This document shows positions 1 through 13,603 of a DNA stretch of 64,000 nt, piece after piece. The notes beneath the pieces are model-generated. The model saw only the letters and a list, made by a program, of their open reading frames with translations, was not told the origin of the DNA and made no database searches. The translations under genes and the position numbers were made by a program. The DNA lies in contig NC_080567.1 in assembly GCF_030253575.1 (NCBI RefSeq), forward strand, positions 37,291,501 through 37,355,500. The letters are read 5' to 3'. This DNA is from Rhododendron vialii. Lineage: Eukaryota > Streptophyta > Magnoliopsida > Ericales > Ericaceae. How positions within the stretch are numbered: position 1 is the stretch's first letter; the number at the start of each line of letters is the position of its first letter.

Positions 1-640
1 GTCGATCGTTGTCGTCGTCGTTGTTGTTTATATATACATAAATGAAGACAAGACCATGGTAGCTCCTCGGTTAACCCGCTGGATGAATGGACATGCATCT
101 TAAGTCTAGGGCTGCTAAACGAAGCAAAGCTACTTGAGTTTAAGCTCGTGTTTGTTCGTGAAAAGCTTGTTATATTATCGATATCAAACTAACCAGTCTC
201 CTCATTGGCAAGTTGCACATCTAAAATTCATTTTCAAATCCCCAGCAACAATCTCGAGGCATAAGACAACCATGCATCCTGCAGCTGCATCTGGGTAAGT
301 TGCATCTGCATCTGTTGTTGTCGATCGTTGTTGTGGTCGTCGTCGTCATCGTCGTTGTTATTGTTATCGTTATCGTTGTCGTTGTTGTTATTATTGTTGT
401 TGTCGTCGATCGTTGTCGTTATCGTCGTCGTTGTCATCGTCGTTGTCGTCGTCGTTGTTGTTTATATCTATAGAAATAAAGATAAGACCATGGTAGCTCC
501 TCGGTTTATCCGTTGGATGAATGGATTTTTTTACATGCATCTCAAGTCTAGGGCTGCTAAACAAAGCAAGCTATTCGAGTTTAAGCTCGTGTTTGTTTGT
601 TAAAAGCTTGTTATATAATCGATATCAAACTAACCAAGCT
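1..640. repeat. Tandemly duplicated segment with GTC/GTT trinucleotide repeats
   Basis: Two diverged copies of a segment of roughly 200 bp (about 1-205 and 415-635) share a GTC/GTT-rich start, the phrase ccatggtagctcctcggtt, and the end atcgatatcaaactaacca. Between them (about 311-460) is an impure GTC/GTT/ATC microsatellite. Open frames across it encode only homopolymer-like Asp/Asn or Leu/Ser/Val runs and are not genes. From 641 to 1136 I see only AT-rich sequence. Confidence 0.75.
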
Positions 641-1136
641 TGAATATTTTTTTTTTTTTGAAGCTTGTTAAGATTTCGAACGAATTCTCAAACACATACG
701 TGTGCTACTACTCGGCAATTCTTCGGCTTAGTATGTATAAAAATTTAAGCTACTTGAAATTTGTTCGTGTTTAGCTTGATTAAAGCTCGTTTGATATTGG
801 TTCATCTCATAAATAATTGAACAGATTTTTTAAAGCTCGTCAAGTTATCAAACCAAACTTGATCAGCTACCTGCTTGGGTCGTTTTACCGCCTCTAATCC
901 CCACATCTCTCCCTCTCATAGATATTCCCCCGGATGAAAGATTCTGTTACAACAAACGTACATAAGCATGATGCCGTAGAAGAATACCAGTAGTAAAAAA
1001 TACGCGCGACATAAAGATTGTGTGCATGGTTGCTAAATGAAAACTGAATGACTAAAACTATCTTTTTCTGTGATTTAATTTTGAGAAACGAACAGGACAC
1101 GTGTCCATTTTGATCATTCAATTCATTAGTTTTATA

Positions 1137-1373
1137 CTCCATCCGTCTCATAATTGACGTTTCGTTATTAAGTTCTAATTTTAGTAAAGCGATAAGTATT
1201 TAGTGCACTTTGATCTAATTAAAATTACTCATTATCAAAATTAAACCCAACAATAATGAAGGTATTTTTGGAAACTTACAAATACTTTGACATTGACTTT
1301 TCAATCCAAAATAGAAAATTGACTTAAATTATACAGCAGAGGAAGTAAGTCATAAATTATACAACAGAGGGAG
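1137..1373. mobile_element. Stowaway-like MITE
   Basis: The element starts CTCCATCCGTCTCATAATT and ends with the imperfect inverted copy aattatacaacagagggag. It is flanked by TA dinucleotides (1135-1136 and 1374-1375), the target duplication of Tc1/mariner-type MITEs. It has no coding capacity. A second partial copy of the right end lies just inside (about 1331-1355). Confidence 0.6.
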
Positions 1374-2071
1374 TAAGTCGTAATTTTCAGATTGTCGCGA
1401 GTAAAAAAATAAACTTCATCCGGTGATCATAGCCACATGATTTTCAACATATTGTATTAGTAACGACTTACAATTTATTTTTTTTTATAACTAAGTGTTC
1501 GAACCGATTTATGCACATCTTAAAATGACCGGCATCGATGGTTTACTGTCCAAAGAAAAATATAAAGGAAACCCTGGATCTGAACTTTTTAAACCTCAGC
1601 TGTAGAAGTTGACTAAACGCCTCATAAAGTAAACCTTTTAACATGTATTCCTATCTGGCCAAACACGACTTTAATATTAATTAACCAAAAAAAAAAAAAA
1701 CACGGTCTTAATATTTGGAAGGGGTTGTAGTGTGGTAGCCAAACTACACCGTGTAGTACAGTCGATCTGATCGTCTATCTTGATATGAACGACTCGGATT
1801 TAATTCGAACTCCTACAAATCTGAGCCGTTCATTGTTCAGAATTAAATTCGAGCCATTCATTGCCGAGATAAACGGCCCGATCGACCGCACTACAGGATG
1901 TGGCACAGGTGGCTTCCCACCCTCTGCAGTTCTCTTTATGCATTTTGAGTTGGTGTCACTGTCAGTGCACTGTTCTTTATTACCACCTTCAATTCAGTGC
2001 TCTGTTCTTTATTACCACCTTGAATCGCTTTCCCTCCGCGGGAGAAATTTACTCTCTCTCTCTCTCTAGAG
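1374..2071 (+). promoter_or_regulatory. Upstream region and 5' leader of the beta-galactosidase gene
   Basis: No gene is visible here. The last 170 bases hold a short tandem duplication of a tgttctttattaccacctt phrase (about 1971-2027) and a CT-rich tract (2052-2067) just before the ATG. CT-rich leaders are common near plant transcription starts. I could not place a confident TATA box. Confidence 0.4.
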
Positions 2072-2848
2072 ATGGAAGCTAACTCTGCTTCCAAATGGTG
2101 TTTTTTTCTCTCCTTGTTTTTGATTTGGGGAGTTCAATTAACACAATGCAATGTTACTTACGATAGGAAAGCTCTAATTATCAATGGGCATAAGAGAATT
2201 CTCTTCTCCGGCTCCATACATTACCCAAGAAGCACCCCTCAGGTCAGAAAAAATTTCCTTCACTTTCCCCAGAAAATGTAGGCTCCATTTGGAAAATTTT
2301 CTCGGCAAATTGTGTTAGTAATAAATCAAAATTTTTTTTTCTTGGTGTATTATTCAGATGTGGAAAGGTCTTATACAGAAGGCCAAAGATGGAGGCTTGG
2401 ATGTTATTGACACATATGTGTTTTGGAATCTTCATGAACCTTCATCTGGCAATGTACTTAGTTTTTTTCTTTCTTACTTCATTTTCCTCTCTTCTTTTTC
2501 CCCCCTCTGTTTTCTTGTAGTTTGCAATTGGTGATTTTCTAATTTATTCTTTTTGTTTGTGGGTTTTTAGTATAATTTTGAGGGAAGGTATGATTTGGTT
2601 GGATTCATAAAGATGGTCCAGAAAGCAGGGCTATATGTGCATCTGCGAATTGGGCCTTATATTTGTGCAGAATGGAATTTTGGGTGATTACTTCTCTGTT
2701 TTTATATTTGATGGGTTTTTTTAGCTCATTTTTTTTTCATCCCAATGATTTATTTCTTTCTTATTTTTCTGTTTTGCTTTTAGTGGTTTTCCTGTTTGGT
2801 TGCACTATGTTCCTGGCATCAGTTTCAGAACAGATAATAAACCCTTCA

Positions 2849-2907
<59 letters not shown>

Positions 2908-5900
2908 CACTAACATTCACTAATCAGTAGTCAAATTTCTGTGGATTTTTCCCATTACCTTGACTTCCTCTATTAAGTTTTGCAGATAGCAATGCGGAGG
3001 TTTACCGAAAAAATTGTCCAAATGATGAAGGATGAGAAGTTGTTTGAGTCTCAAGGTGGTCCCATCATCCTCTCTCAGGTCTGCCTTACCCTTGAATGTG
3101 TATCCTTTTCTGATCTAAAAATAAGGCAAAAAACAAGAAAAATATGATTGTATTAATGAGAAAAAGGTCATGTCCGCTTGAAAGGACTAATAATGAGACA
3201 ACTAGCAACGGCACATTTCCACTGTTTTGTATGGTTGCTTGTCCAACGGATATGTAAACCCTCCACTAGTTGTCACGTTCAGATAACGTGAGCTTACATA
3301 TTTGTAGGGCCTGTGAAAAATAGTTGTTTCACATGTCGATACGTGTATATTTCTGGTCAGATTGAGAATGAGTACGGGGCAATAAGCAAGTTATTCGGCA
3401 ATGCTAGTCTTGCATACATGAGATGGGCGGCGAAAATGGCAGTTGAATTGCGTACAGGAGTCCCGTGGGTTATGTGCAAGCAAGATGATGCTCCGGATCC
3501 AGTGGTAACCAATCTCATTGCATTTGTCAACTGAAAATTTTCGTTTTCTTGAAAATTGGTATTATTCGCTTCACTGTCCACTTTTGGAATTTCTGAGCAA
3601 TTAGTCTAGTATTTAAGTCTTTCGCATTAGCAGCAGCCAATATGTAATTCGAGTTACTTGCCAAAACTTTGTAACAGATTAATACGTGCAATAATTTTTA
3701 CTGCGATGATTTCTCTCCAAACAAACCTTACAAACCCACTATGTGGACCGAGGCTTGGACTGGCTGGTATGTTGAAAAGCTAATGTCTCCCTTAAACCTA
3801 CTCCGTTTAGATTGCATATTTACTTGCTATCTGGTCAATTTATAAGGTTTACGGAATTTGGTGGCCCAATTCCGCGGCGATCAGTTGAAGATTTAGCGTT
3901 TGCAGTTGCCCGCTTCATTCAAAAGGGAGGCTCATTCGTGAATTACTACATGGTCAGTGTCAATCCCATGTTATTATGTTGTTGTGAATTTGTCAATTTG
4001 GGTAATGAGAAAAAGCAAAGAAAGGAGTTAAAAGGGCCTAAATTTCTTTATTTGCTAAGAAAAAACATACCAGGAAATGAAGCTTGAAATCTGATTCAGC
4101 ATATAGATTAAGATAATTGTTCAAGTTTTATTAAGCAATAGAAGCTTGAAATTGTGATCTTGTCAGCTATTTTTTGTGGTGTTGTTGTTTTATATGTTTA
4201 TTATTCAAAAAATTGAGAGGCTGAGTGGTGGGTTGAGTTTTCTCGAGTAGCAGTTGTAGAAGAGTCTTATTTGCTCTTTGAAGCTCTCTCTATGCATTTC
4301 ATTTCTTTTTGTACGGATCTTGTTGCTTTCGACAGTATCAAGGAGGGACCAACTTTGGAAGAACAACAGGCCCTTTCATCACTACCAGCTATGACTATGA
4401 TGCTCCTATTGATGAATATGGTGAGAAAAGCTTAACACTTTTTTTTTCCCCATTCTTGAATGTGTTTTTTTTTTTGTCTGTAGCTAATTGCTTGATTGTT
4501 CGAAATGGATAGGCTTGATTAGGCAACCTAAGTATGGCCATCTGAAGGAGCTGCATAGAGCTATTAAGCTATGCGAGCGAGCTTTAGTTTCTGCTGATCC
4601 TACCGTTACTAGGTTAGGAAGTCATGAACAGGTTTGTCACCTTCTTCAATTTCAAGGATGCTTAACTAAGCAACTTAGAGTGAGAATGTGTTCTAATGAG
4701 GTGTTCGGATCATGGATTTTTGGAGGAAAAGATAAGAAGCTAATGAAGTTGAATGTATTCTTTTCAGTTCCCTTGGTAAATCCCTCCACTAAAACATGAT
4801 GCAAACTCACCAAAGCAACTATATGGCTAACATATTCTGGGGCAGATAATCGAAGAGGGAGGCATGCTACAATGTTCCCATTTTTGCAAATCAGCAGGCT
4901 TTTGAACCTTTTTTTTTGGATAATTCTGGTGGCATACTAGAATATACTCTATTTCTTGAAGTTTCTTTGAAGCTCACCCTATTATCTATCTTGTATTCCG
5001 TGATTAGATGATTCATGTTGCTTTTTTGTGACCAAATTGACCGGATATGAACATCTTTCAGGCACATGTATTTTCTTCCGAGTCAGGAGACTGTGTGGCT
5101 TTTCTTTCCAACTACCATATACAGAGAGATGCGAGGGTTAGATTTAATAACATGCTCTATGACCTCCCTCCTTGGTCCATCAGCATTCTTCGGGATTGCA
5201 AAAATGTTGTCTTTAACACTGCCAAGGTAATTAGAAAACGATACAAACTGCAGGTTTATGATCTTATATTATGCCTTTCTTATATTGCCTTAAATCACTT
5301 GGAGCATGCTCTCTTCACCCACCTTAAGTACATCACGTGTTCACCACATCAATGGACTATCCTTTTCTTAAGCAGTTTGGAAGAACACTATTTAGGATTT
5401 TCTAGGATAAACATATATACCGAATTTTTACGAGTATGTGATGGTCCTTCACAGGTTGGAGTTCAAACATCCAAGACGCAGATGTTGCCAACCAATGCTA
5501 AGCTTCTCTCTTGGGAAACATTCAGTGAAGATTTGTCTTCTGCTAATGATGATACAAACATTACAACAGTCGGTTTATTGGAGCAACTAAATGTTACCAG
5601 AGATATCAGTGACTACCTCTGGTACTCGACTAGGTGAGAGAATGAACGGAACTTAAAGTATTGCATTTTAGAAGTTTTTGATAACTTGTATTGGTGTTAA
5701 ATTTTCTGATAAGATAAACAATCCAGTGTTGATATTCGTCCATCTGCATCATTTCTTCGTCGAGGCCAGCCTATCACACTCACTGTGCAGTCAGCTGGTG
5801 ATGCATTGCACGTGTTTGTAAATGGACAACTATCTGGTAAATTGTTGAATTATGTATCTTTAAATTAGCACTAAACTACTTCCAGCTAGTGCTCACAATC

Positions 5901-7483
5901 ACGTACATTTGCAAGAAGAGATAAGACTTTTGTTTTGTTTTTCGTTCTCTTGAGAGATCATTCTGTTATGCTTGAACTATAGGGTCTGCTTTTGGATCTA
6001 GGGAGTACAGACGATTTACTTTTACAGGAGAAGTCAATCTGCAAGCTGGACCAAACATAATTTCCCTTCTCAGTGTAGCTGTTGGATTGTCGGTTAGTTT
6101 GACAGAACTAAGTATTTGAATGAATTTTTATTTTATAGAAATGCACAAATTCGATACGACAAGCCTACATATGCTTCATTTAAGCATGGGAAACACCCAC
6201 AATAGTTTCAATAATATTCATCGCATTATTCACTGTCTATTAAGTATTTCTCAAAGAGATGTTTTGCTTTCAATTACCATTTGAACTGATGACAGAAGTC
6301 GTTGCTGTCTTTTATTTATTTTGTTACTTTACATGAAATTTACCATGAATTTTTTTGTTGTTAAAGAACAATGGGCCTCGTTTTGAGACATGGAACTTAG
6401 GAGTACTAGGACCAGTTGTTCTACATGGTCCACACAAGGGAAAGAGGGACTTATCCAGGCAGAAATGGTCATACAAGGTCAATGAATCCTATTCATTTAC
6501 TTATCAGAAAAAAATCCTATTCACTTGTGTATAATTTTATGAGATTTTCTTCTTCTTTAGAAATTTCACTTTGTTAGCGCTTTGATTCCTTAGGTTGGGC
6601 TCAAAGGAGAAAGGATGAATCTAGTTTCTCCAATTGGAGTTTCACCGGTTGGCTGGATGCCCAAATCCTTATTTGCAAGAAGTCCACGACCCCTTACATG
6701 GTATAAGGTATCGAAAAAATGGAATGCCTCTCATAGTTTACATATACCAAAAGTTAGGATGGTATCGAATGGAAGGGGTAATTACTTCGGCGACCATACT
6801 CCATACTCCAGAAATTCTGTTTTTGAACCTTAAGGGTAAAGGTAGTTAGTGTCTAGTCAAGTGCTAAACTAAAGACCATTGACTCTGACAGCATGATGAG
6901 GCGCATCAGATCAAATTGAACAAAAGTGAGATAACCTGAGAGGAAAATGAACTTTTCATTTCCTGCTGGGGACTTTATCTCAGATTTTTTCTAATCTGAA
7001 TCATAGGATTCAGATTCTGATTGAAAGGAAACTAAGCAATATTACTTTGGTTACCCGTTATTATTGCAGGCTTATTTCAATGCACCGGATGGAGATGAGC
7101 CATTGGCTCTAGACATGGTCAGCATGGGTAAAGGTCAAGTATGGATAAACGGGCAGAACATTGGGAGATATTGGACTCTCCATGCTAATGGCAATTGCAC
7201 GCAGTGTAGCTATTCCGGACATTATAAACCTACAAAGTGTGAACTTGGTTGTGGGCAACCAACTCAAAGATGGTAAAACTTGAAGAGCATCTTTTTGTTT
7301 CTGTTTTCTTTACTAAACCGGTTAGATGGCGCATTGCTAATTTCATGAAATTTTTGGGTGCGAAGGTACCATGTTCCTCGGTCATGGTTGAAGCCAACTC
7401 ATAATCAACTGGTTGTTTTTGAAGAACTGCTTGGAGATGTATCAAGGATTTCGCTTGTGAAAAGATCATTCACTAATTCCTAG
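2072..7483 (+). CDS. GH35 beta-galactosidase, BGAL3-like, without lectin domain
   Basis: Spliced gene of 18 exons encoding 730 aa: 2072-2242, 2358-2453, 2571-2683, 2784-2850, 2986-3078, 3361-3504, 3678-3766, 3847-3952, 4336-4420, 4513-4631, 5062-5226, 5455-5633, 5727-5836, 5983-6092, 6367-6477, 6594-6707, 7070-7272, 7366-7483. All introns are GT-AG and phases join cleanly. Residues 1-26 are a signal peptide. The GH35 signature [14 protein letters not shown] carries the acid/base Glu184, and WTEAWTGW carries the nucleophile Glu253. Family knowledge: these enzymes are secreted and remove terminal beta-galactosyl residues from cell-wall pectic galactan and arabinogalactan proteins. The sequence is closest, by eye, to the Arabidopsis BGAL3 clade, but stops after VKRSFTNS where BGAL3 continues into a C-terminal SUEL lectin domain. 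The usual GGP of GRTAGGPF is reduced to GP (GRTTGPF). The stop is only 248 bp from the stop of the opposing phosphatase gene. Confidence 0.95.
2851..2904. repeat. (CT)n microsatellite in beta-galactosidase intron 4
   Basis: A run of about 27 CT units begins directly at the 5' splice site of intron 4 (AAG|GTCTCTCT). It accounts for a spurious Ser/Leu-repeat open frame. Confidence 0.9.
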
Positions 7484-7731
7484 GGGATGAAAGATGAATA
7501 CACATTGTCATTGTATGCTCTATTTGCAAATATTGGGAAATCAAATCTAAATCAGATATAAGTTATGAAGGCAAATGCAAAATTTTATAGCAAGCTTCTC
7601 AATCACAATGCTTGTAGTTGAATAGAAAATTTAATGCAGAGTACACCAAAAATAAATAAGCAGTACCACGCCATCTGTGATTTCGTGTTCTCATCTTTCT
7701 ATTTTTACGATAGACTTGATAGTTGATATGA

Positions 7732-10700
7732 TCATCTTTTGACGCTTGTAGAATCATCAACTGGATGCCAATACCGGTTAAAAAACCACAACGAATCAGC
7801 TTCCACAGCATACCCATCTTGATTACGGTGCCAACTATAATAAGCATGCGTTCGGTTCTTAATATCGAAAATGGCATGACCAAAACTGGCCTCCCGAAAA
7901 GCTGAGTACTTTGGCTGTGGATCTGTCATTCTGCACAAAAAATAAGACTTCGTTTCTTGCGCCGAAAAAGTGGGGGAAGTCATCAAAGAATACGGATTCC
8001 AAAGCATAACGAATTATACAAATCTTACTCGGTTGCCAAGCCTTCAATATTTCCACCATCACCAATGGTTATGTATACAGGGGCAGATTGGTCTCTTACT
8101 GGAGCACAGATGCCATTCACAATGTTGTACGCAACATTGGATACACGTTCCTGTGATTTAGTCATGTGAATTCATCAAAAACAGAAATAGGAAATGTTTC
8201 CACAGATGGGGATGCCTAATACATGCATCCTTTCTTCAAAATTCAAGCGGGTGATTGAAATTTTGAAGTTTCTTTTGATTGTCAGGTCAGCAAAAAATAC
8301 AAATTTTGAAATTTAATTTCGTGTAATTCCATCTCAACTTTGCCTACATCATAATTGCAGAAAGATAATATCTTATCTGATTAAGTGCTCTTACCGATCG
8401 CTCATAGGCGTGAACATGGCCAGCAAATACAACATCCACTTTGTACTGTACAAACCATGGCTCATACATCACTCTCATTGTTTCACCTTCCATGTAATGG
8501 TATTTATAACTATTATACCATGGGGAATGCATAAGAACAATCAACCATGGTGTCTCCTTCCTGTTTACTTTTGGTAGCTCTGCCTCAAGCCATTGGTATT
8601 GAGGAGTATATTTGCCTAACATCAACCAAAGACAAAATGGTGAACATAAGAAGAAAAATCATTTCCCATAGAATACGTATGCAGAAATAGAACTAACCAC
8701 AGAATGAGCCACACGGTGCAATGTTGATACAATTAAGTATGCATGCAGCCCATGCTCATTTTCAGTACAGCTGTTTTATTTGGCTGCGAGTCTTTTGTGC
8801 ATAGTTTGGGATACAAATGTCCGGAAATGAAGTAGTGAAAATGGATCAACATCCTTACCGTATGCTGAATAGGAAGACAAGACAATGATGTATGCCGAAG
8901 CTCTCTTGATTGAGTACCAAAAGGGAGCAGTACTATCCGATGCTTTATAGGGAACATAATAACGGTGAGTATAAGGCTTAAAGGGTTCTGTTTCGCCCTA
9001 CAAAAAGGACACAATTTGGTCACATTACATCTTATTGAACACCTCTTTAAAGCTATAGCAAACTTATGAACAAGACTTGGAGTATAAGACTTGGAGTATA
9101 CGAGCATCTTATCGTGCAGAATACATTCAAATGTTATGATTTTTAGAATTTTTTTTTTCTCAATCAGCAGTTACAAAAGTGTCTGCAGCAATCTACATAA
9201 TCGATCACACAAAGAAAGTATATTGCATCAGAGAAGTTAAGATATACTCCGTATTTATCAAGAAACATGGCGAGATAACTTTTCTGAAGTCATATTCAAA
9301 CTTTGGGGCAATACAAATCCCATTTTTGGAAAAAGTAGATCGTGCAATTTCAATTTGGGCAAAAAAGAGATTAGTTGCTCCTGACCTGAACAAAGAAAAC
9401 CATGTATAATGCTTACAATTTCAGGGGCAAAATCAAGCTCATGATTTCCCGCGGTCCAGATCCAAGGTTGATAGGCGGTAATTCTCTCAACAAACCTTGC
9501 CCAAGTATCCCATCTTGTATTATCATGATTTGGGTAGTTATCTGCATAAGAGAGGTCTCCCACAAAGAGCACTGTTTTTCCCTTTGATGGGTTTAATGCA
9601 TAGTGAGTAAGCGTCTTGTTCGAATCATAGCTTTGACCAAGATCCCCTACAAAAGGTGCACAAGAGACTAAATGAAGAAGAAATGCAAAACAAAACACAA
9701 ACAAAGGCCCAGAGATCCACCAGTGGTAAGTTAGCAACACCAATAACAGCCGCGGGCATGTATAGAGCTGGTTAAAAGAAGTTGGAAAGAAAATGTAGAC
9801 TCCGAGAGAAATTGTGTTACTTGTAATAATTAAAAATGCACATGTTAAGGAGTTACCTATAAGACCAAACGTATACGGGACATCCGGACCAACCTCAGGG
9901 GGAGTTGTAAACCAGAAAGTTCTTGTTGTTTGTCCAGTCCCAACTTGATAGTAATATTTTGTGTTGAACTGCGCGCCAACAAATCGAGAAACTGAATCAG
10001 TTTTTATACTTGTACCGCTGTTCAACGACAAACTATAATCTAATATAGCCAACAAATATAGAGCATAAAGTAGAGAGGGGACCTTCAAATTTGTAATGGT
10101 GCAGTGATGAATGTAACCAGAGGTATAATTGTAGAATTTGTAGGTGACAACAATGCCCTTGGCCTTGTTCTTGAGCTTGCTATTCTCACTCCAGTAAAGG
10201 ACTGTACTTGAACCAGGTTCATCCATGGTGACCCATGACACTATCATCCCCTTCCCCACATGATCTCCTTGTGTTATATGTACCTTAATTACAGATTACC
10301 CATAAGTCAGAACACACTATAGAATAGCCCAAATTAAATGAGTAAATAAAAAGAGTTTTCTCCATATAAAAGCAAATTTTCTAGGGAAAAGCATCAAAAT
10401 TGTATGGAAGGTAGGGGTGGGTTTTACCAAAAAAGGATTAAAATATGGGATTTAATTAAAAAATTCCAAAAGAGAAAGATGAGAAACAGTTCTCTCCCCA
10501 AAACACATTTTAATTCAAAGAACCACCAAAAGGGATCATAAAAGCTTACAGAAACACTTCAAGTAGTAAAACATTTACTTGAAAATTGTGAAAGACAGTG
10601 GTGAAAGGAACATTGAACCGCAGAGAAGAAGAAAAGGGAAACACCAGCACGGTGGTTAAGGCTGGAGGTTCAGTCCGGACGGAGTTTTGCTCTCGCTTTA

Positions 10701-11008
10701 ATTGGGCTTCTGCTAGTGGACGGCCGAATTGGTCTCCGAAATTAGTTGAGATGCGTGCATACCGACTCGGACGCTTTGAGCTATCAAAGAAAAGAAAGAG
10801 AAAGGAAAAGGGAAACACAAACCTGTTGGGGCGCATTGTAACCAGCAGGCGCGCGGAAGACATCACTGTGAAGGGGCATATCCACAGTTTTCTCGACAGG
10901 CCTCACGAAAGCACTAGTGGTTCCTCCATTACAGAAGAGTGCTACTGCATTCAGAAACAAACCCAATATTGCAAGGCCAGAACACCCAGAAACCCCTAGA
11001 AAACCCAT
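7732..11008 (-). CDS. Purple acid phosphatase, copy A
   Basis: Eight exons on the minus strand, in gene order: 11008-10823, 10283-10083, 9968-9857, 9646-9417, 8997-8859, 8615-8395, 8150-8029, 7930-7732; 469 aa. The start is the ATG at 11008, because it aligns with the second copy and opens a hydrophobic signal peptide. The metallophosphatase blocks [25 protein letters not shown] and GHVHAYER are all present. They supply the seven dinuclear-metal ligands Asp168, Asp197, Tyr200, Asn234, His319, His356 and His358. Length and motifs fit the large plant PAPs (kidney-bean PAP; Arabidopsis PAP10/12/26 group), which hydrolyse phosphate esters in vacuole, wall or apoplast and are often induced by phosphate starvation. 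All introns use GT-AG. A TATATATA lies 53-60 bp upstream of the ATG. It forms a tandem pair with the gene at 15109-18089. Confidence 0.95.
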
Positions 11009-11059
11009 GTGTGTCCTGTTGAAACCCAATCTCCTCCACCATTCATTCACAGAATTCCC

Positions 11060-11067
11060 TATATATA
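11060..11067 (-). promoter_or_regulatory. Probable TATA box of phosphatase copy A
   Basis: TATATATA lies about 55 bp upstream of the ATG on the minus strand. The paralogue has the same motif at nearly the same distance, which supports it as the core promoter. Confidence 0.5.
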
Positions 11068-12257
11068 CACATTTATAGCATACAGAGACTTTTTTTTATA
11101 ACTCAAGGCGTTCAAGCCAACTTACTATTTCCATCATCCACTTGCGAGAGTTTTAATAGCATAGTGTGATTTTACTCTCATCAGAATATAATTGCGTCCG
11201 AAGTTGTTTGATGCATATGAATTTATGTGCATTGAACGACTTGAGACATAATTGTGTCGTAAAATTGTTTACATAGACACATACATTCAAGCTTCAACGG
11301 GTTATAGTCGTGATCAGGACGGGGTGTCTGCAGCTTTTTAGCAGTTGCAGGGTCAGAGAAACTAAAGAGACGTACGTGGATTTTTTTTTCATTTACTTAA
11401 AAAGTTAAAAGTTTGACTTGTGAAGTCATAATTATCCACGAGGGAGAGGTGCAGATTTTTATTTTTATTTTTATAATCAAGAAAGGTGCAGATAATTACA
11501 AGAAAAAATGTTTAGCGTATGGTTCCGGGACTGTTTGGGAAAATAGAAAGAAAAAAAAGGGGACAATTTGAGACTTTGAGTCCAGTTCTATAGGCCTACC
11601 ACCAAGCTTATATAGTCCCCGCTTAATTAATAAAAATCAACTTAATATTATAAGCATATTCGCAAGATTACCTTTCCCTGCTTTAGATGTGGACGAATCT
11701 TTATTTTTTTTTTCTGATCCGCAATGTGGACGAATCTATGGTAGGCCGAAAAAAGTGGGAAAGTGCGAAAAGTTTGAAAAAGTGAAAGAGCCCAATATCA
11801 TGCCTCAATCGTGAGAGATTCTTCAAATTATTGGGGCATCACCTGTCTGGGGATGCTGCCAAGCAGAACCCTGTAAAGCGAGTGCATAACGATTGATTCG
11901 GCTTTTTATCTTGGCAATCAATAACTTAGCTCTTAACTGAGTAATCAACAATTTAAATTTATATGTGCTCAGATTCAATCCGAGCCATCCGTGTTGAGAT
12001 GAACAGCTGAATCGATCGTTCAGCACCGCTTTGTAGGGCAGCAAGCAGCATCCCCTGTCCTACGGGTTTTTAGCCTATAATCCTTTTTCACTAAACGTGG
12101 TGTGACTCCACTCCACTTGTAAGATAAGTCTTGAGATATTCTTTATTCCACTTTACTTCACTTGATAATATATTTTTCACGCAATATTTCTGATTATTGA
12201 ACATAACCTATTGTTGAACTCTCGAATCTTTTTTCTATTTTGACTTTTTCTTGCTAA

Positions 12258-12637
12258 GAGCATATCCAGTCAATTTTTAAATCTTCATTTTAAAGAATCT
12301 CTCCTCCAAACTATGCTTCATTTGAGTTTTTCAAAATGGAGTTCTTCAATTATGAGAATAATTCAAAAAATGAACTTCATTTTGTTTTCCCACTTTAAAA
12401 TGCTACTATATTTTTATCCTAAAATGTGTTCACAATACCTTTTAAATGAGACCAATAACCAATATATATAACAACTTATTTAAATATAAATACTAGAGGG
12501 AACGTTGAAGTTTGGAGAGGAATGGATAAATTTTGAACAATGAAGAATGATGATTGGAGTTCACGTAAATAGTTGTATTATGCAAAACTTAAAACTATTT
12601 TGATTCTTACAAATAAAGAATTTTGTTAGAAATGCTC
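12258..12637. mobile_element. MITE with GAGCAT ends and TAA target duplication
   Basis: It starts gagcatatcc and ends aaatgctc, flanked on both sides by TAA (12255-12257 and 12638-12640). A TWA target duplication suggests a PIF/Harbinger-type non-autonomous element. The interior is AT-rich and non-coding. The flanking stretches 11070-12257 and 12640-13240 hold no gene I can support. Confidence 0.6.
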
Positions 12638-13243
12638 TAAGGTAAACGAGATTAGCGGGGTAAGAAGTGAAGAGAGATAGAGGAATGAGAGTAATAATTG
12701 GAGAGCAAACTTATTGAAAATCAAGCTGATAGGTTAGGGGTGGTTCTGAAAACCTAAAGCAAACAAAGCCATCCTCATTGCATCTCAGCCAATGGTTTCG
12801 TTTTGATTTTGAATGGTCTAATTTCATTTTAAAGTTCAAACCGTGTTTTTATCCACGGGAAAAAAAACCTGGAACATCTTTTGGGGGCAGAATTAAAAGT
12901 GTATTCCACAATCTCGAATCTCGAGAGCCCGAGGCTCGATTGAAGCAAATTGGGAGACCTTGTAGTGCAGCCGTGCAGAAGTGCCTGCACTACTGGGTCC
13001 AGGGTAGCGTTTGATCACGTTGCAACCATCACTTAAAAAAGTGTGTTTGGCAAAGTCATGAGGTAATAAGAGCCTTTGAATGTGAAAAAACAAGCACTTG
13101 GATTGGACCAGAATATATGACTATTTGCAGCCAATGCATGGGTGGACCAGAGACACCAAACTCTCTCAACCATAATTAATGGTCATTTCATTTGGGGGTC
13201 CTACTTTGACATTCTTTGGCTTCTTGCCAAAATTTTCTAACCC

Positions 13244-13603
13244 GTTCGGACAAATAAGCCATAGTGGCTTATTTTTTGTCCTTATTCAAATTTTTTTCGT
13301 ATCACTTGGCTTATTGTCATTTTTTTGGGGATTATTGCATCCTTACGATAAGAGGAATCTAAAAAGTAAAAAAATTTGACCGAAATTCAATTTTTTTTGA
13401 ATAAAGACGAAAAAATTGACTTATTGATTTACTTTCGTCTTTATTAAAAAAAAATTGGATTTCGGTCAAAATTTTTTACTTTTTAGATTCCTCTTGTCGT
13501 GAGGATGCAATAATCTCCAAAAAAATGACAATAAGCCAAGTGATACGAAAAAAATTTGAATAAGGACAAAAAATAAGCCACTTTGGCTTATTTGTCCTTG
13601 CTC
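13244..13603. mobile_element. Foldback (long-TIR) MITE, first copy
   Basis: The left half (from gttcggacaaataagcc) and right half (to ggcttatttgtcc) are near-perfect reverse complements of about 170 bp around a short centre near 13420, so the element is one long hairpin. Shared phrases such as cacttggcttattgtcat occur inverted on the other side. No coding capacity. Confidence 0.85.

Noticed and set aside
234-603. Open frames on both strands encoding Asn/Asp- or Ser/Val/Leu-rich proteins
   Set aside because: They are translations of the GTC/GTT trinucleotide repeat, with no start context or family match.
7957-8169. Plus-strand frames overlapping the phosphatase exons
   Set aside because: They are antisense shadows of minus-strand exons that carry the conserved metal-binding motifs.
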